Positions 1 to 7,563 of a stretch of DNA of 25,608 nucleotides are shown here, one piece after another; position 1 is the stretch's first letter, and every line of letters begins with the position of its first letter. Source of the DNA: a virus; the IMG/VR virus record IMGVR_UViG_3300049893_000500, positions 1 through 25,608 of that record. One strand, given 5' to 3'. Under the pieces are notes generated by a model. That model saw nothing but the letters and a program-made list of their open reading frames with translations. It had not been told where the DNA came from and did no database searches. The position numbers and the translations under genes are program-made.

Positions 1-54
1 AGCCAGGTTCTTTTGTGGGTTCCTAATCCATTGCGCTGCAAGGGTTCTCAAAAT

Positions 55-102
55 GCGGCCCTTATTGAGAGAAGTGCAGAGGATGCCTGCGGGCCGTTTT
101 TT
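55..102 (+). terminator. Possible rho-independent terminator
   Basis: CGGCCC at 56-61 is perfectly complementary to GGGCCG at 91-96, and six Ts follow at 97-102. The loop of 29 bases is long for an intrinsic terminator, which lowers confidence. If real, it would end a transcript entering from the left just before the late packaging operon. Confidence 0.3.
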
Positions 103-114
103 GATCACGGAGTA

Positions 115-146
115 GGTTCCGGTACCTGGCGTCCCGGTTCCGGTTC
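115..146 (+). repeat. GGTTCCGGT direct repeats, 21 bp apart
   Basis: GGTTCCGGT occurs at 115-123 and again at 136-144, a 21-bp period of about two helical turns. The second copy runs into a tandem CGGTTC CGGTTC at 135-146. Further GGTTC pentamers lie at 6-10, 18-22, 43-47 and 159-163. Helically phased repeats in a non-coding leader suggest a protein-binding array, perhaps for terminase small subunit, the ParB-fold protein or a late-gene activator. The function is inferred. Confidence 0.5.
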
Positions 147-172
147 AGGCTGCCTCGTGGTTCGATGTGGGC

Positions 173-886
173 ATGGAAAAGATCCAACACGTGGTGATGG
201 CGAAGCGGCTGGAGATGTGGCCGCTGGATCGGCTGCGGCCGTATGAGCGCAACGCACGCACTCACTCCGAAGCGCAAATCCAACAGATCCAGGCGAGCAT
301 CCGGGAGTTCGGCTTCACGGCGCCGATCCTGGTGGACAGCACGGACGGGATCCTGGCGGGGCACGGCCGGCTGTCGGCGGCGAAGCTGCTGGGGCTGGCG
401 GAAGTGCCGGTGGTGGTGCTCGACCACCTGAGCGAGGCGCAGCGGCGGCAGTATGTGCTGGCCGACAACAAGCTGGCTGAGAACGCAGGCTGGGATCTGG
501 AGCTGCTGGCGCTGGAGCTGGAGGCGGTGGAGATCGACCCGGCGGTGCTGGGCTTCGGCGAGGCTGACCTGGCGCGGCTGCAGGATGGCCTGGAGCTGGG
601 AGAGTTCGAGCAGGTGGCTGCAGCAGGCCCTGGGACGGAGCGCGCGGAGCCGGAGCACCAGCCGGGGCTGAGTGTGGAGATGGGTGACGACGACGAGCTG
701 GCGGACGCGACAGCGGAGAGCGGCGAGGTCGAGGAGCGGCACGTCTTCAGCGTGAACCTGCTGTGGGATGACCGTGAGGTGGTGCTGGCTGCGGTGCGGC
801 TGGCGAAGGAGAAGCACGGCCTGGAGGGCACGCCTGAGGCGCTAGTCCAGGTGTGCCGGGAGTGGATGGATGGATGCGGCGTTTGA
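173..886 (+). CDS. ParB/Srx-fold domain protein
   Basis: The protein has 237 residues from ATG 173. In-frame starts at GTG 167 and ATG about 197 are also possible, and no strong ribosome-binding site decides. Residues about 10-110 show the ParB N-terminal nuclease-like fold: a PLDRLRPYERNARTHS strand/turn, then the signature DGILAGHGRLSAAKLLG and the ADNKLAENAGW segment. In many phages this domain is fused to a DNA methyltransferase and lies beside the terminase genes. Here no methylase motifs follow; an acidic linker leads to a short C-terminal domain (about residues 185-235). Likely roles are DNA binding, nicking or nucleotide hydrolysis linked to packaging, but the exact function is unknown. 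The next gene overlaps its end by 17 bases. Confidence 0.85.
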   Translation: MEKIQHVVMAKRLEMWPLDRLRPYERNARTHSEAQIQQIQASIREFGFTAPILVDSTDGILAGHGRLSAAKLLGLAEVPVVVLDHLSEAQRRQYVLADNKLAENAGWDLELLALELEAVEIDPAVLGFGEADLARLQDGLELGEFEQVAAAGPGTERAEPEHQPGLSVEMGDDDELADATAESGEVEERHVFSVNLLWDDREVVLAAVRLAKEKHGLEGTPEALVQVCREWMDGCGV

Positions 887-1076
887 AGAGCTGAGAGGTG
901 GCCATGGCCTGCTGCGCGAGCTGCCGGGCGTGAGGGTGTGGGCCTGGGTCGATGCGACGCAGGCGCAGAGCGTGCAATCGGTAGTGAAAGCGACGCCTGG
1001 CACGCAGGTGCTGATGCCCTGGCAGGATGCAGTCGCATCGCAGCGGCGGCGGTTCGTGCCGGGGTTCGATGATTGA
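870..1076 (+). CDS. Small hypothetical protein
   Basis: This is a 68-residue frame starting at ATG 870, with GGGAG at 858-862 as a plausible ribosome-binding site. It overlaps the end of the ParB-fold gene by 17 bases, and its stop overlaps the next ATG (ATGATTGA at 1069-1076). The tight junctions support coding. I do not recognise the family. No membrane segment, signal peptide or metal site is visible; the C-terminus is basic (SQRRRF). Its place between the ParB-fold gene and the small terminase suggests an accessory packaging or late-operon role, which is inference. Confidence 0.6.
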   Translation: MDAAFEELRGGHGLLRELPGVRVWAWVDATQAQSVQSVVKATPGTQVLMPWQDAVASQRRRFVPGFDD

Positions 1077-1353
1077 AGTTGCGCAGATCGTCTACGGCTG
1101 TCAGTGGGATGACCGCGGGCATGTTCAGGGCTGGCCGTTGCGCGTGATGTTCGGCGCCAGGGGGCCTGAGGTGACGGTGGATCAGATGCTCGAAGGCCGC
1201 GGTCATGCGGTGCTGCTGATCGACCAGCTGGCGGCGTTGATCCGCGGCATGACCGGGACCGACACGCCGGTGCAGCTGGGCGTGGGTCGGCCGCCCGGTC
1301 TGGCGCGCAAGCTGATCGAGATGGGTTACTACGTGGAACTGCTGCTGGACTGA
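1069..1353 (+). CDS. Small hypothetical protein
   Basis: The protein has 94 residues from ATG 1069 (MIEVAQIVYGC). An upstream in-frame ATG at 1027 would add 14 low-complexity residues overlapping the previous gene, so the downstream start is preferred. The stop TGA at 1351-1353 overlaps the ATG of the small terminase by one base. The sequence alternates short hydrophobic strands and helices and ends in GYYVELLLD, suggesting a compact soluble alpha/beta protein. I do not recognise a family. It is placed to be co-translated with the terminase genes. Confidence 0.65.
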   Translation: MIEVAQIVYGCQWDDRGHVQGWPLRVMFGARGPEVTVDQMLEGRGHAVLLIDQLAALIRGMTGTDTPVQLGVGRPPGLARKLIEMGYYVELLLD

Positions 1354-1922
1354 TGGGAATGACGCCGGCTGCTTATGCGGCGCATCGCGGCGTCAGTGAT
1401 CGCGCGGTGCGAAAGGCGATCGAGTCGGGCCGGCTGGTGAAAGGCGTGACGCGCAAGGGCGCGCGGTGGTTGATCGACCCAGAGATTGCGGACCTCGAGT
1501 GGGATCGGAACACGGCGCCGCAGAAGGTGCGGTCGGCGCAGCAGATCAACAACGGCAAGGCGCGAGCGAAGGGCGAGGACCCGGGCGAGCCGGAGCCGCC
1601 GATGGTGCCAGGCGCGGGCCGCGGCGCTGCGACCTACAGCCAGGCGAAGGCGGCAGCCGAGGGCTACCGCGCGATGCTCTTGAAGCTCGATTACCAGGAG
1701 CGTGATGGCTCACTGGTGAAGAAGTCGGACGTGGACCGCCAGCTGTTCGAGGTGGCGAAGCAGGTAAAGGATTCGGTGCTGCGGCTGGGCCCGCTGATGA
1801 TCGGCGAGATCGCCAAGGCTGCCGGCGGGCTGTCGCCCGAGCAACGGCAGGATGTGCTGATGATCATCGAGCGGCATCAGACGAAGGCGTTGGAGGCGCT
1901 GGCCAATGCCCGCATCCGCTGA
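1353..1922 (+). CDS. terS: Terminase small subunit (Nu1-like)
   Basis: The protein has 189 residues. Residues about 3-50 look like a winged helix-turn-helix of the Nu1/excisionase type (TPAAYAAHRGVSDRAVRKAI, then KGARWLIDPEIADLEW). A charged linker follows, then a helical C-terminal part (about 95-189) that would serve oligomerisation and contact with the large subunit. Small terminases recognise the cos or pac site and load the packaging motor. It lies directly upstream of, and overlaps by 17 bases, the large terminase, the expected partner order. Family membership rests on the HTH and the context, not on strong primary motifs. Confidence 0.8.
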   Translation: MGMTPAAYAAHRGVSDRAVRKAIESGRLVKGVTRKGARWLIDPEIADLEWDRNTAPQKVRSAQQINNGKARAKGEDPGEPEPPMVPGAGRGAATYSQAKAAAEGYRAMLLKLDYQERDGSLVKKSDVDRQLFEVAKQVKDSVLRLGPLMIGEIAKAAGGLSPEQRQDVLMIIERHQTKALEALANARIR

Positions 1923-3819
1923 GAGCTGCTTCGCCTCGTTCTGGCGGGGCCTGCTGCCGGAGCCGCTGCTGACGGTGAGCGAATGGGCGGACGAGCGCCG
2001 CATCCTGAGCCCGAAGGCGAGCAGCGAGCACGGGCCCTGGCGGACGGCGCGCACGCCGTATCTGCGCAAGCCGATGGATGACCTGAGCGCGACGAGCAAG
2101 GTGCGGGAGGTGGTGCTGGTGTTCGGAGCTCAGTTGGGCAAGAGCGAAAGCCTCAACAACTGGATGGGCTACGCGATGGACATCCAGCCGGCGCCGACAT
2201 TGTTCGTGCAGCCAACGATCGACCTGGCGAAGCGCTACAGCAAGATGCGCATCGCGCCGATGATCGAGGCGACGCCGAGCCTGGGCGAGAAGGTGAAGGC
2301 GCCGCGTGAACGCGACAGCGGCAACACGCAGCTGATGAAGGAGTTCGCGGGCGGCTTTCTGATCCTCGGCGGCGCGAATGCAGCGAGCGGCCTGGCGTCG
2401 ATGCCGATCCGCTTCCTGGCGGGCGACGAGATCGACCGCTGGCCGGCTGATGTGGATGAGGAAGGCAGCCCGCTGGCGATCGTGGAGGCCAGGACGCGGA
2501 CGTTCGGGCCGCGTGCGAAGAAGTGCTGGACGTCGACGCCGACGATCGCTGGACGCAGCGCGATCTGGGCGAAGTGGGAAGAGAGCAACAAGCAGGTGCT
2601 GCGTCTGCCGTGTCCGCATTGTCAGCACCGGCAGGTGTTGAGCTGGGACCGGATCCGGTACGACGCGAAAGATCCAGGCCTGCCGAACACGTTGCGGACG
2701 CCGCCGGTGCTGATCTGTGAGGAATGCGGCACGGGGATCGAGGAAGACGCGAAGGCGTGGTGGTACGACCCGGATGTGTTCGACGACGGGTGGTGGGATG
2801 CGGAGCACCCGGATCGGCTGACGCAGGGGTATCACCTCTCGGCTCTCTACAGCCCGTTGGGCTGGTTCAGCTGGACTGAGGCGGCGGTCGGCTACGAGAA
2901 GGCGAAGGACAACCCGGCGGACCTGAAGCCGTGGACGAACACGGTGCTGGCGGAGTGCTGGAACGACGACGGCGAGGCGCCGGACTGGGAGGCGCTTTAC
3001 AACCGGCGCGAGGACTACGACCTGGGCACGGTGCCCGACGGGGTGGTGTTCATCACCTGCGGGATCGACGTGCAGAAGGACCGCCTGGAGCTCGAGGTAA
3101 TTGGCTGGGGCCCGGGCATGGAGAGCTGGAGCCTGGACTACCAGGTGCTGGCCGGCGACACGGCGGAGCCGGATGTGTGGCGCGAGCTGACGAAGTTCGT
3201 GCGCAGCGAGTTCGGCCGCGGCGATGGGCAGCGGCTGCCGATCAGGATGGCGGCGATCGACTCGGGCTTCAGGACCGAGGAGGTGAAGCGCTGGGTGAGG
3301 AAGCAGGCCAGCAACCGCGTGATCGCAGTGAAGGGCGTCGAGAGCCAGGTGAGCGTGATCGGCACGCCGAGCCGTGTGGAGGTGCTGCGCAATGGCAAGG
3401 CGCTGCGCGGTGGCGTGAAGATTTGGCCGATCGGCACGAGCACAGCGAAGGGCGAGCTCTATGGCTGGCTGCGGCGCCGGCTGCCGGAGGAAGAAGGCGA
3501 TCTGCTGCCGCACGGCTGGTGCCACTTCCCGCAGCATGGCGAGGAGTATTTCCGGCAGCTGTGCGCGGAGCGGCTGACGAACACGATCGACCGGCGCGGC
3601 TACAACCGGTTCGAGTGGATCAAGACCCGGCCGCGCAACGAGGCGCTCGACTGCCGGGTCTATGCGCGGGCCGCTGCAGCGCTGGTCGGCGCCGATCGGT
3701 GGAGCGATGAGCGATGGGATCAGGAACGCACCGGCGGCCTGCAACGCGAAGAGCGCCGGCCGGCGCCGGTGCAGGAAGAGCAAGCGCCGGCGCGTTCAGG
3801 ATCGAGCTTCTGGGACTGA
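1906..3819 (+). CDS. terL: Terminase large subunit, lambda GpA family
   Basis: The protein has 637 residues, similar to lambda gpA (641). It is the ATP-driven packaging motor and maturation nuclease. Visible motifs are a Walker A-like loop GAQLGKSE (74-81), Walker B FLAGDEID (170-177), a motif III-like TSTPT (209-213), and a zinc-finger-like pair CPHC (236-239) and CEEC (271-274). The nuclease half has acidic residues in CGIDVQ (D388) and AIDSG (D452). The GpA type (rather than the T4 or HK97 TerL type) predicts cos-like cutting as in lambda, although related phages differ. It follows the small subunit with a 17-base overlap and precedes gpW and portal, as in lambda. Confidence 0.97.
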   Translation: MPASAESCFASFWRGLLPEPLLTVSEWADERRILSPKASSEHGPWRTARTPYLRKPMDDLSATSKVREVVLVFGAQLGKSESLNNWMGYAMDIQPAPTLFVQPTIDLAKRYSKMRIAPMIEATPSLGEKVKAPRERDSGNTQLMKEFAGGFLILGGANAASGLASMPIRFLAGDEIDRWPADVDEEGSPLAIVEARTRTFGPRAKKCWTSTPTIAGRSAIWAKWEESNKQVLRLPCPHCQHRQVLSWDRIRYDAKDPGLPNTLRTPPVLICEECGTGIEEDAKAWWYDPDVFDDGWWDAEHPDRLTQGYHLSALYSPLGWFSWTEAAVGYEKAKDNPADLKPWTNTVLAECWNDDGEAPDWEALYNRREDYDLGTVPDGVVFITCGIDVQKDRLELEVIGWGPGMESWSLDYQVLAGDTAEPDVWRELTKFVRSEFGRGDGQRLPIRMAAIDSGFRTEEVKRWVRKQASNRVIAVKGVESQVSVIGTPSRVEVLRNGKALRGGVKIWPIGTSTAKGELYGWLRRRLPEEEGDLLPHGWCHFPQHGEEYFRQLCAERLTNTIDRRGYNRFEWIKTRPRNEALDCRVYARAAAALVGADRWSDERWDQERTGGLQREERRPAPVQEEQAPARSGSSFWD

Positions 3820-3847
3820 GTAGCATGACCAAGAGGAGGTGGCCCGG

Positions 3848-4057
3848 ATGAGCACGTTCACGCAGGCGCATCTGATCGCCATCGAGGAAGCGATCGCCGG
3901 CGGATACCTGGAAGTCAGGTACGACGACAAGGTGGTGAAGTATCAGTCGATGAGCGACCTGATGCGGGCCCGCAACCTGATCGCCAGCAGCCTGACGGCC
4001 GCAACATCGCCAGCGGTGCGGATCGACTACCCGGCCGTGGTGCGGGATTACGAATGA
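3848..4057 (+). CDS. Head-tail joining protein, lambda gpW family
   Basis: The protein has 69 residues, nearly the size of lambda gpW (68). AGGAGG at 3834-3839, eight bases before ATG 3848, fixes the start; an in-frame GTG at 3839 lies inside that ribosome-binding site and is rejected. The sequence has the gpW pattern: an N-terminal helix (TQAHLIAIEEAIAGG), a two-stranded hairpin (LEVRYDDKVVKYQS) and a second helix (MSDLMRARNLIAS). In lambda, gpW binds the portal ring after DNA filling and stabilises packaged DNA. Its stop overlaps the portal ATG by four bases (ATGA). Confidence 0.92.
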   Translation: MSTFTQAHLIAIEEAIAGGYLEVRYDDKVVKYQSMSDLMRARNLIASSLTAATSPAVRIDYPAVVRDYE

Positions 4058-5607
4058 ACCCTTTCGAGCAGCTGCTGGCCGTCATTTCGCCGCGTGCGGC
4101 GCTGAAGCGTCACGCAGCGCGACTGCAGCTGGATCAGATGCGCCGCTACGACGCGGCGGCGCGCGGCCGGCGGACGGACGGCTGGATCACCCAGGGCAGC
4201 AGCGCTGATGCAGCGAGCGCGCGTGGCTTCGGGATCCAGCGGGATCGTGCGCGCGACCTGGTGCGCAACAACCCCTACGCCAAGAAGGCGATCGAGAGCT
4301 GGGTGACGAACCTGATCGGCGCCGGCTGGAGCTTCAAGGCGAAGCAGTCGCGCCGCAACGGCCGCCAGGGCGAGCGCGTGACGGAGCTGATGCGTGGGTG
4401 GATGCTCGACCCGCGGCAGTGCGACTACAACGGCCTGCTGAACTTCGACGGGCTGATGGCGCAGGTGGTGCGCTGCTGGAAAGAGTCGGGCGAGGTGCTG
4501 ATCAGGATGCGGACGCCGAGCCGGGCGACGATGCAACGCCTGGGCCTGGCGATCCCCCTGCAGCTGCAGGTGATGGAAGGCGACTGGATCGACGAGAACC
4601 ACGACACGCCGGCCGCTGCTGGTGGCGGCTTCACCAAGCGCGGGATCGTCTACGACGCCGAGGGCCGGCGCGAGAGCTTCTGGATCTACAACTACCACCC
4701 GGGCGAGAGCGCGCTGCAGGCGACGAGCATCGTGAGCAACACGGTGCCGGCCGATCAGATCATTCATCTGTTCACGCCGGAGCGGCCCGGCATGACGCGT
4801 GGCGTCAGCTGCCTGGCGCCGGTGATGGTGCGGCTGAAGGATCTCGGCGACCTGCTCGACGCGCGGCTGATGAAGGAGAAGGTCGCCGCGTGCCTGGCGG
4901 CCGCCGTTGTGGATCTCGACGGCACGAGCGATCAGAAGAGCACGATCGGCGATCGGATCGAGCCGGGCGGCATCGTGCGGCTGGGCCCCGGCCAGGACAT
5001 CAGGACGATCAACCCGCCAGCAGCGGGCGAGATCGACCGGGTGATCAAGACCTACCTGCTGGAGATCGCGGCCGGCATCGGCATCACCTACGAGGAGCTC
5101 ACGGGCGACTACAGCGGCGGCAGCTACACGCAGGGCCGGATGGGCTGGATCGGCTTCCAGCGGCGGCTGCAGAGCGACACCTGGCAGGTGCTGGCGCCGA
5201 TGGTGTTCGACCGCATCTGGAGCTGGTGGGCGACGCAGGCCTCCAGCGCTGGCGTGCCAACTGATGGGCTGAGCGCCGACTGGACGCCGCCGCGCCGTGA
5301 GCTCTACGACCCGCAGAGCGAGACGAGCAGCACCATCTCGCGCGTGCGCGCGGGCCTGCTGCCGCCGCAGGAAGCGATCCGCGCTGATGGCTACGAGCCG
5401 GATGAAGTGCTGCGCCAGATCGAGGAATGGAACCGGCTGCTGGATGCTGCGGGCATCGTGCTCGACAGCGACCCGCGGAAGGTGAGCGCGGCCGGCCTGA
5501 CGCAGGCCCGGCCGATGGGATCGGTGCAACCGCCGACCGGAGAGCCGCCGCTTGAAGCCGAACAACCGCCAGCGCCTGCAGCGCCAAGGGCTGCTGCCGC
5601 AGGCTGA
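4054..5607 (+). CDS. Portal protein, lambda family
   Basis: The protein has 517 residues. It forms the dodecameric ring at the capsid vertex through which DNA is pumped. The N-terminal pattern (RDRARDLVRNNPYAKKAIES, then a NLIGAGW segment), the NYHPGE and PADQIIHLF stretches and the ERPGMTRGVSCLAPVM segment match the lambda gpB-type portal family (Phage_portal_2). A late TYEELTGDYSGGSYTQGR segment is also typical. The C-terminus is proline- and alanine-rich. The gene is coupled to gpW through an ATGA overlap and is followed by the protease/capsid gene, the standard head-gene order. Confidence 0.95.
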   Translation: MNPFEQLLAVISPRAALKRHAARLQLDQMRRYDAAARGRRTDGWITQGSSADAASARGFGIQRDRARDLVRNNPYAKKAIESWVTNLIGAGWSFKAKQSRRNGRQGERVTELMRGWMLDPRQCDYNGLLNFDGLMAQVVRCWKESGEVLIRMRTPSRATMQRLGLAIPLQLQVMEGDWIDENHDTPAAAGGGFTKRGIVYDAEGRRESFWIYNYHPGESALQATSIVSNTVPADQIIHLFTPERPGMTRGVSCLAPVMVRLKDLGDLLDARLMKEKVAACLAAAVVDLDGTSDQKSTIGDRIEPGGIVRLGPGQDIRTINPPAAGEIDRVIKTYLLEIAAGIGITYEELTGDYSGGSYTQGRMGWIGFQRRLQSDTWQVLAPMVFDRIWSWWATQASSAGVPTDGLSADWTPPRRELYDPQSETSSTISRVRAGLLPPQEAIRADGYEPDEVLRQIEEWNRLLDAAGIVLDSDPRKVSAAGLTQARPMGSVQPPTGEPPLEAEQPPAPAAPRAAAAG

Positions 5608-5637
5608 CCCTAGAATCGTGACGATGAAGGAGTGCAC

Positions 5638-7527
5638 ATGAGCGACGGTCTCCTACAGACCCGGGCAATGTTCGCCCCCGAGACGATCAACGTCGAGGAG
5701 CGAACCGTTGAGCTGGTCTGGTCGACCGGCGCGCAGGTGAGGCGCGCCAGCTGGTCGCGCGGCGACTACATCGAGGAGCTGAGCATGGCGCCCGGCGCCG
5801 TGCGTCTGGACCGTCTGAACAAGGGGGGTCCGCTGCTCGATGCGCACGACTCCTTCTCGCTGCGCAGCCAGATCGGCGTGGTGCAGCGAGCCTGGCTGGA
5901 TGGCAACGAGGGCCGCGCCCTCGTGAAGTTCAGCCGGCGTGATGACGTCGAGCCGATCTTCCAGGACGTGATCGACGGCATCTACCGCAACGTGTCTGTG
6001 GGCTACAAAGTCCACAAGACCGAGCGTGATGAGACCGGCGCTGTGCCGGTCGAGCGCGCAGTGGACTGGGAGCCCTATGAGCTCTCGCTTGTCCCGATCC
6101 CGGCCGACGCCGGGGCCCAGGTGCGCTCAGACGAGCCCACCCCCACCCAACTCCAACAGGAGCGATCCATGGACGAACTGAACCAGGGGGCGCTGGCCGC
6201 TGAGGCTGCGCCCGAGAACAAGATTGAATCCCGCGCCGCTGCGCCTGCTGCGCCCGTGGTGGATCTGGAGGCCGTGCGCGCTGAAGAGCGCCGCCGCGCT
6301 GCTGGCATCCTCGACGCCGCTCGCAAGCTGCAGGTCGGCGACGAGCTGGCCCACAAGCTGATCGCCGATGGCGTGAGCCTCGACGAAGCCCGCGGCCAAC
6401 TGATCGACGCCCGCTCGGCTGAGGAGCGCAAGACCCCTGCCGTGAGCCGCATCGAGGTCACCCAGGATCACGGGCAGAAGCGCGCCGCCGCCAAGCTCGA
6501 CTACCTGAAGGTCCGCGCTGGCCTCACCACCCTCGACCAGGCCGAGGCTGCCCGCGAGTATCGCGGCACCACGCTGCTCGACATGGCCCGCGAGTCGCTG
6601 GACATGGCCGGCATCAACGCCCGCGGCATGGACAAGAGCGAGATCGCCGTGCGTGCCCTGCACAGCACCAGCGACTTCCCGCTGCTGATGGCCAGCATCC
6701 AGCGCGTGACGCTGAAGGCTGCCTACGGCGAGGAGCAGCAGACCTGGCGCCCCCTGGCGGAGCAGCGCAACCTGCCTGACTTCCGCGAGATGAAGGAGAT
6801 CGAAGTCGGCGGTCAGATGATCCCCGAGGAGATCAAGGAAGGCGGCGAGTACAAGACCGGCACCCTGCAAGAGCAACAGGGCGCTTGGAGCCTCACCGAG
6901 TACGGCAAGAAGCTGGTGATCGGCCGCCGCCTGATCATCAACGACAACCTGGGGTACATCACCCGCGCTGTGCAGGTGCTGGCCCGTGGCGTCGCCACGC
7001 TGGAAGCCAACCTGATGTGGGGACTGATCACCGGCAACGCCAAGTGCATGAGCGACGGCGTGGCCCTGTTCCACGCCAGCCACAACAACACCGGCACCGG
7101 CGTGATCGGTGAGACCGCTATCTCGGAAGCGCGTCAGAAGATGCGCAACCAGAAAGACTTCACCGGCAAGAACCCCCTTTACGTGGTGCCGCAGTACATC
7201 CTGCTGCCGACCACCCTGGAGACCGCGTTCGACAAGTTCAACACCACGATCGTTCCGAACCAGACCAGCAACGTCAACATCTTCTCGGGCTACCTGCAGA
7301 AGATCGTCGAGCCCCGTCTGGATGTGAGCAGCACCGCTCAGTACTACATCGTGGGCAACTACCCCGGCGTGGACAAGCTAGTTTACGGCTACCTCGAAGG
7401 CGAGGCCGGCCCGACGATCGAGTCGGAGATCAAGCGCGATCCCGACGGCATCACCACCTACCTGCGCCATGACTTCGGCTGCATGGTGAGCCAGCACCAG
7501 GCCTTCTACCGCTCCAGTGGCGCCTGA
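5638..7527 (+). CDS. Prohead protease/major capsid fusion
   Basis: The protein has 629 residues from ATG 5638; AAGGAG at 5627-5632 sets this start over the in-frame GTG 5632. Residues 1-165 form an HK97-type (U35) prohead protease: LLDAHDSF (H70), the serine segment RNVSVGYKV (S120) and EPYELSLVPIPADAG (145-159) are the expected catalytic neighbourhood. Residues about 178-290 are helical, charged and scaffold-like. The rest, from about LHSTSDFPLLMASIQRV to the C-terminus, resembles the Mu gpT-type major capsid family. Fused protease/capsid proteins of this kind are a known phage family. Self-cleavage should free the capsid protein. An internal in-frame start at 6169 probably gives a second, protease-free product. 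Confidence 0.93.
   Translation: MSDGLLQTRAMFAPETINVEERTVELVWSTGAQVRRASWSRGDYIEELSMAPGAVRLDRLNKGGPLLDAHDSFSLRSQIGVVQRAWLDGNEGRALVKFSRRDDVEPIFQDVIDGIYRNVSVGYKVHKTERDETGAVPVERAVDWEPYELSLVPIPADAGAQVRSDEPTPTQLQQERSMDELNQGALAAEAAPENKIESRAAAPAAPVVDLEAVRAEERRRAAGILDAARKLQVGDELAHKLIADGVSLDEARGQLIDARSAEERKTPAVSRIEVTQDHGQKRAAAKLDYLKVRAGLTTLDQAEAAREYRGTTLLDMARESLDMAGINARGMDKSEIAVRALHSTSDFPLLMASIQRVTLKAAYGEEQQTWRPLAEQRNLPDFREMKEIEVGGQMIPEEIKEGGEYKTGTLQEQQGAWSLTEYGKKLVIGRRLIINDNLGYITRAVQVLARGVATLEANLMWGLITGNAKCMSDGVALFHASHNNTGTGVIGETAISEARQKMRNQKDFTGKNPLYVVPQYILLPTTLETAFDKFNTTIVPNQTSNVNIFSGYLQKIVEPRLDVSSTAQYYIVGNYPGVDKLVYGYLEGEAGPTIESEIKRDPDGITTYLRHDFGCMVSQHQAFYRSSGA
6158..6171 (+). promoter_or_regulatory. 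Internal ribosome-binding site and start in fusion gene
   Basis: AGGAG at 6158-6162 stands six bases before ATG 6169, which is in frame with the fusion gene (codon 178). The site falls exactly where the protease domain ends. Initiation here would make a 452-residue scaffold/capsid protein (6169-7527, starting MDELNQGAL), allowing many capsid subunits per protease. This is analogous in logic to the nested Nu3 scaffold start in lambda gene C. Use of the site is inferred. Confidence 0.6.
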
Positions 7528-7563
7528 TCGCGCTGACCTTTCCAACCCATTGAGGACTGATCC

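Larger units (their letters stand above)
1..166. other. Non-coding leader upstream of packaging genes
   Basis: No convincing gene is seen before the ParB-fold gene. An open frame at 13-246 has low-complexity content, no clear ribosome-binding site and overlaps the better gene, so it is not accepted. The stretch holds seven GGTTC pentamers on the + strand, a 9-base direct repeat spaced 21 bp, and a GC hairpin followed by six Ts. In lambda-like phages the cos/pac region lies beside the terminase genes, so a packaging or regulatory site is possible here, but that is inference only. Confidence 0.5.

Noticed and set aside
1-60. tRNA-like GTGGGTTCCTAATCC at 15-29, suggesting an attachment site in a tRNA 3' end
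   Set aside because: The T-loop lacks the conserved TTCRA pattern, stem ends need G-U pairs, and no acceptor or anticodon arm is found upstream in the window.
115-163. CRISPR-like array from the GGTTC repeats
   Set aside because: Repeats are only 5-9 bases with uneven spacing and no spacer-sized units.
13-246. 77-codon frame at the left edge
   Set aside because: No ribosome-binding site, Gly/Ala-rich content, and it overlaps the ParB-fold gene in another frame.
2931-3710. 259-codon frame on the + strand inside the terminase
   Set aside because: Out-of-frame shadow of the terminase nuclease region; Gly/Ala/Arg-rich with no motif.
1864-3783. 639-codon open frame on the - strand opposite the large terminase
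   Set aside because: It mirrors the GC-rich codon pattern of the clearly recognised terminase, has low-complexity Arg/Ala/Leu content and no family resemblance.
4048-5637. 529-codon open frame on the - strand opposite the portal
   Set aside because: Shadow of the portal gene; composition is that of an antisense frame and no motif is visible.
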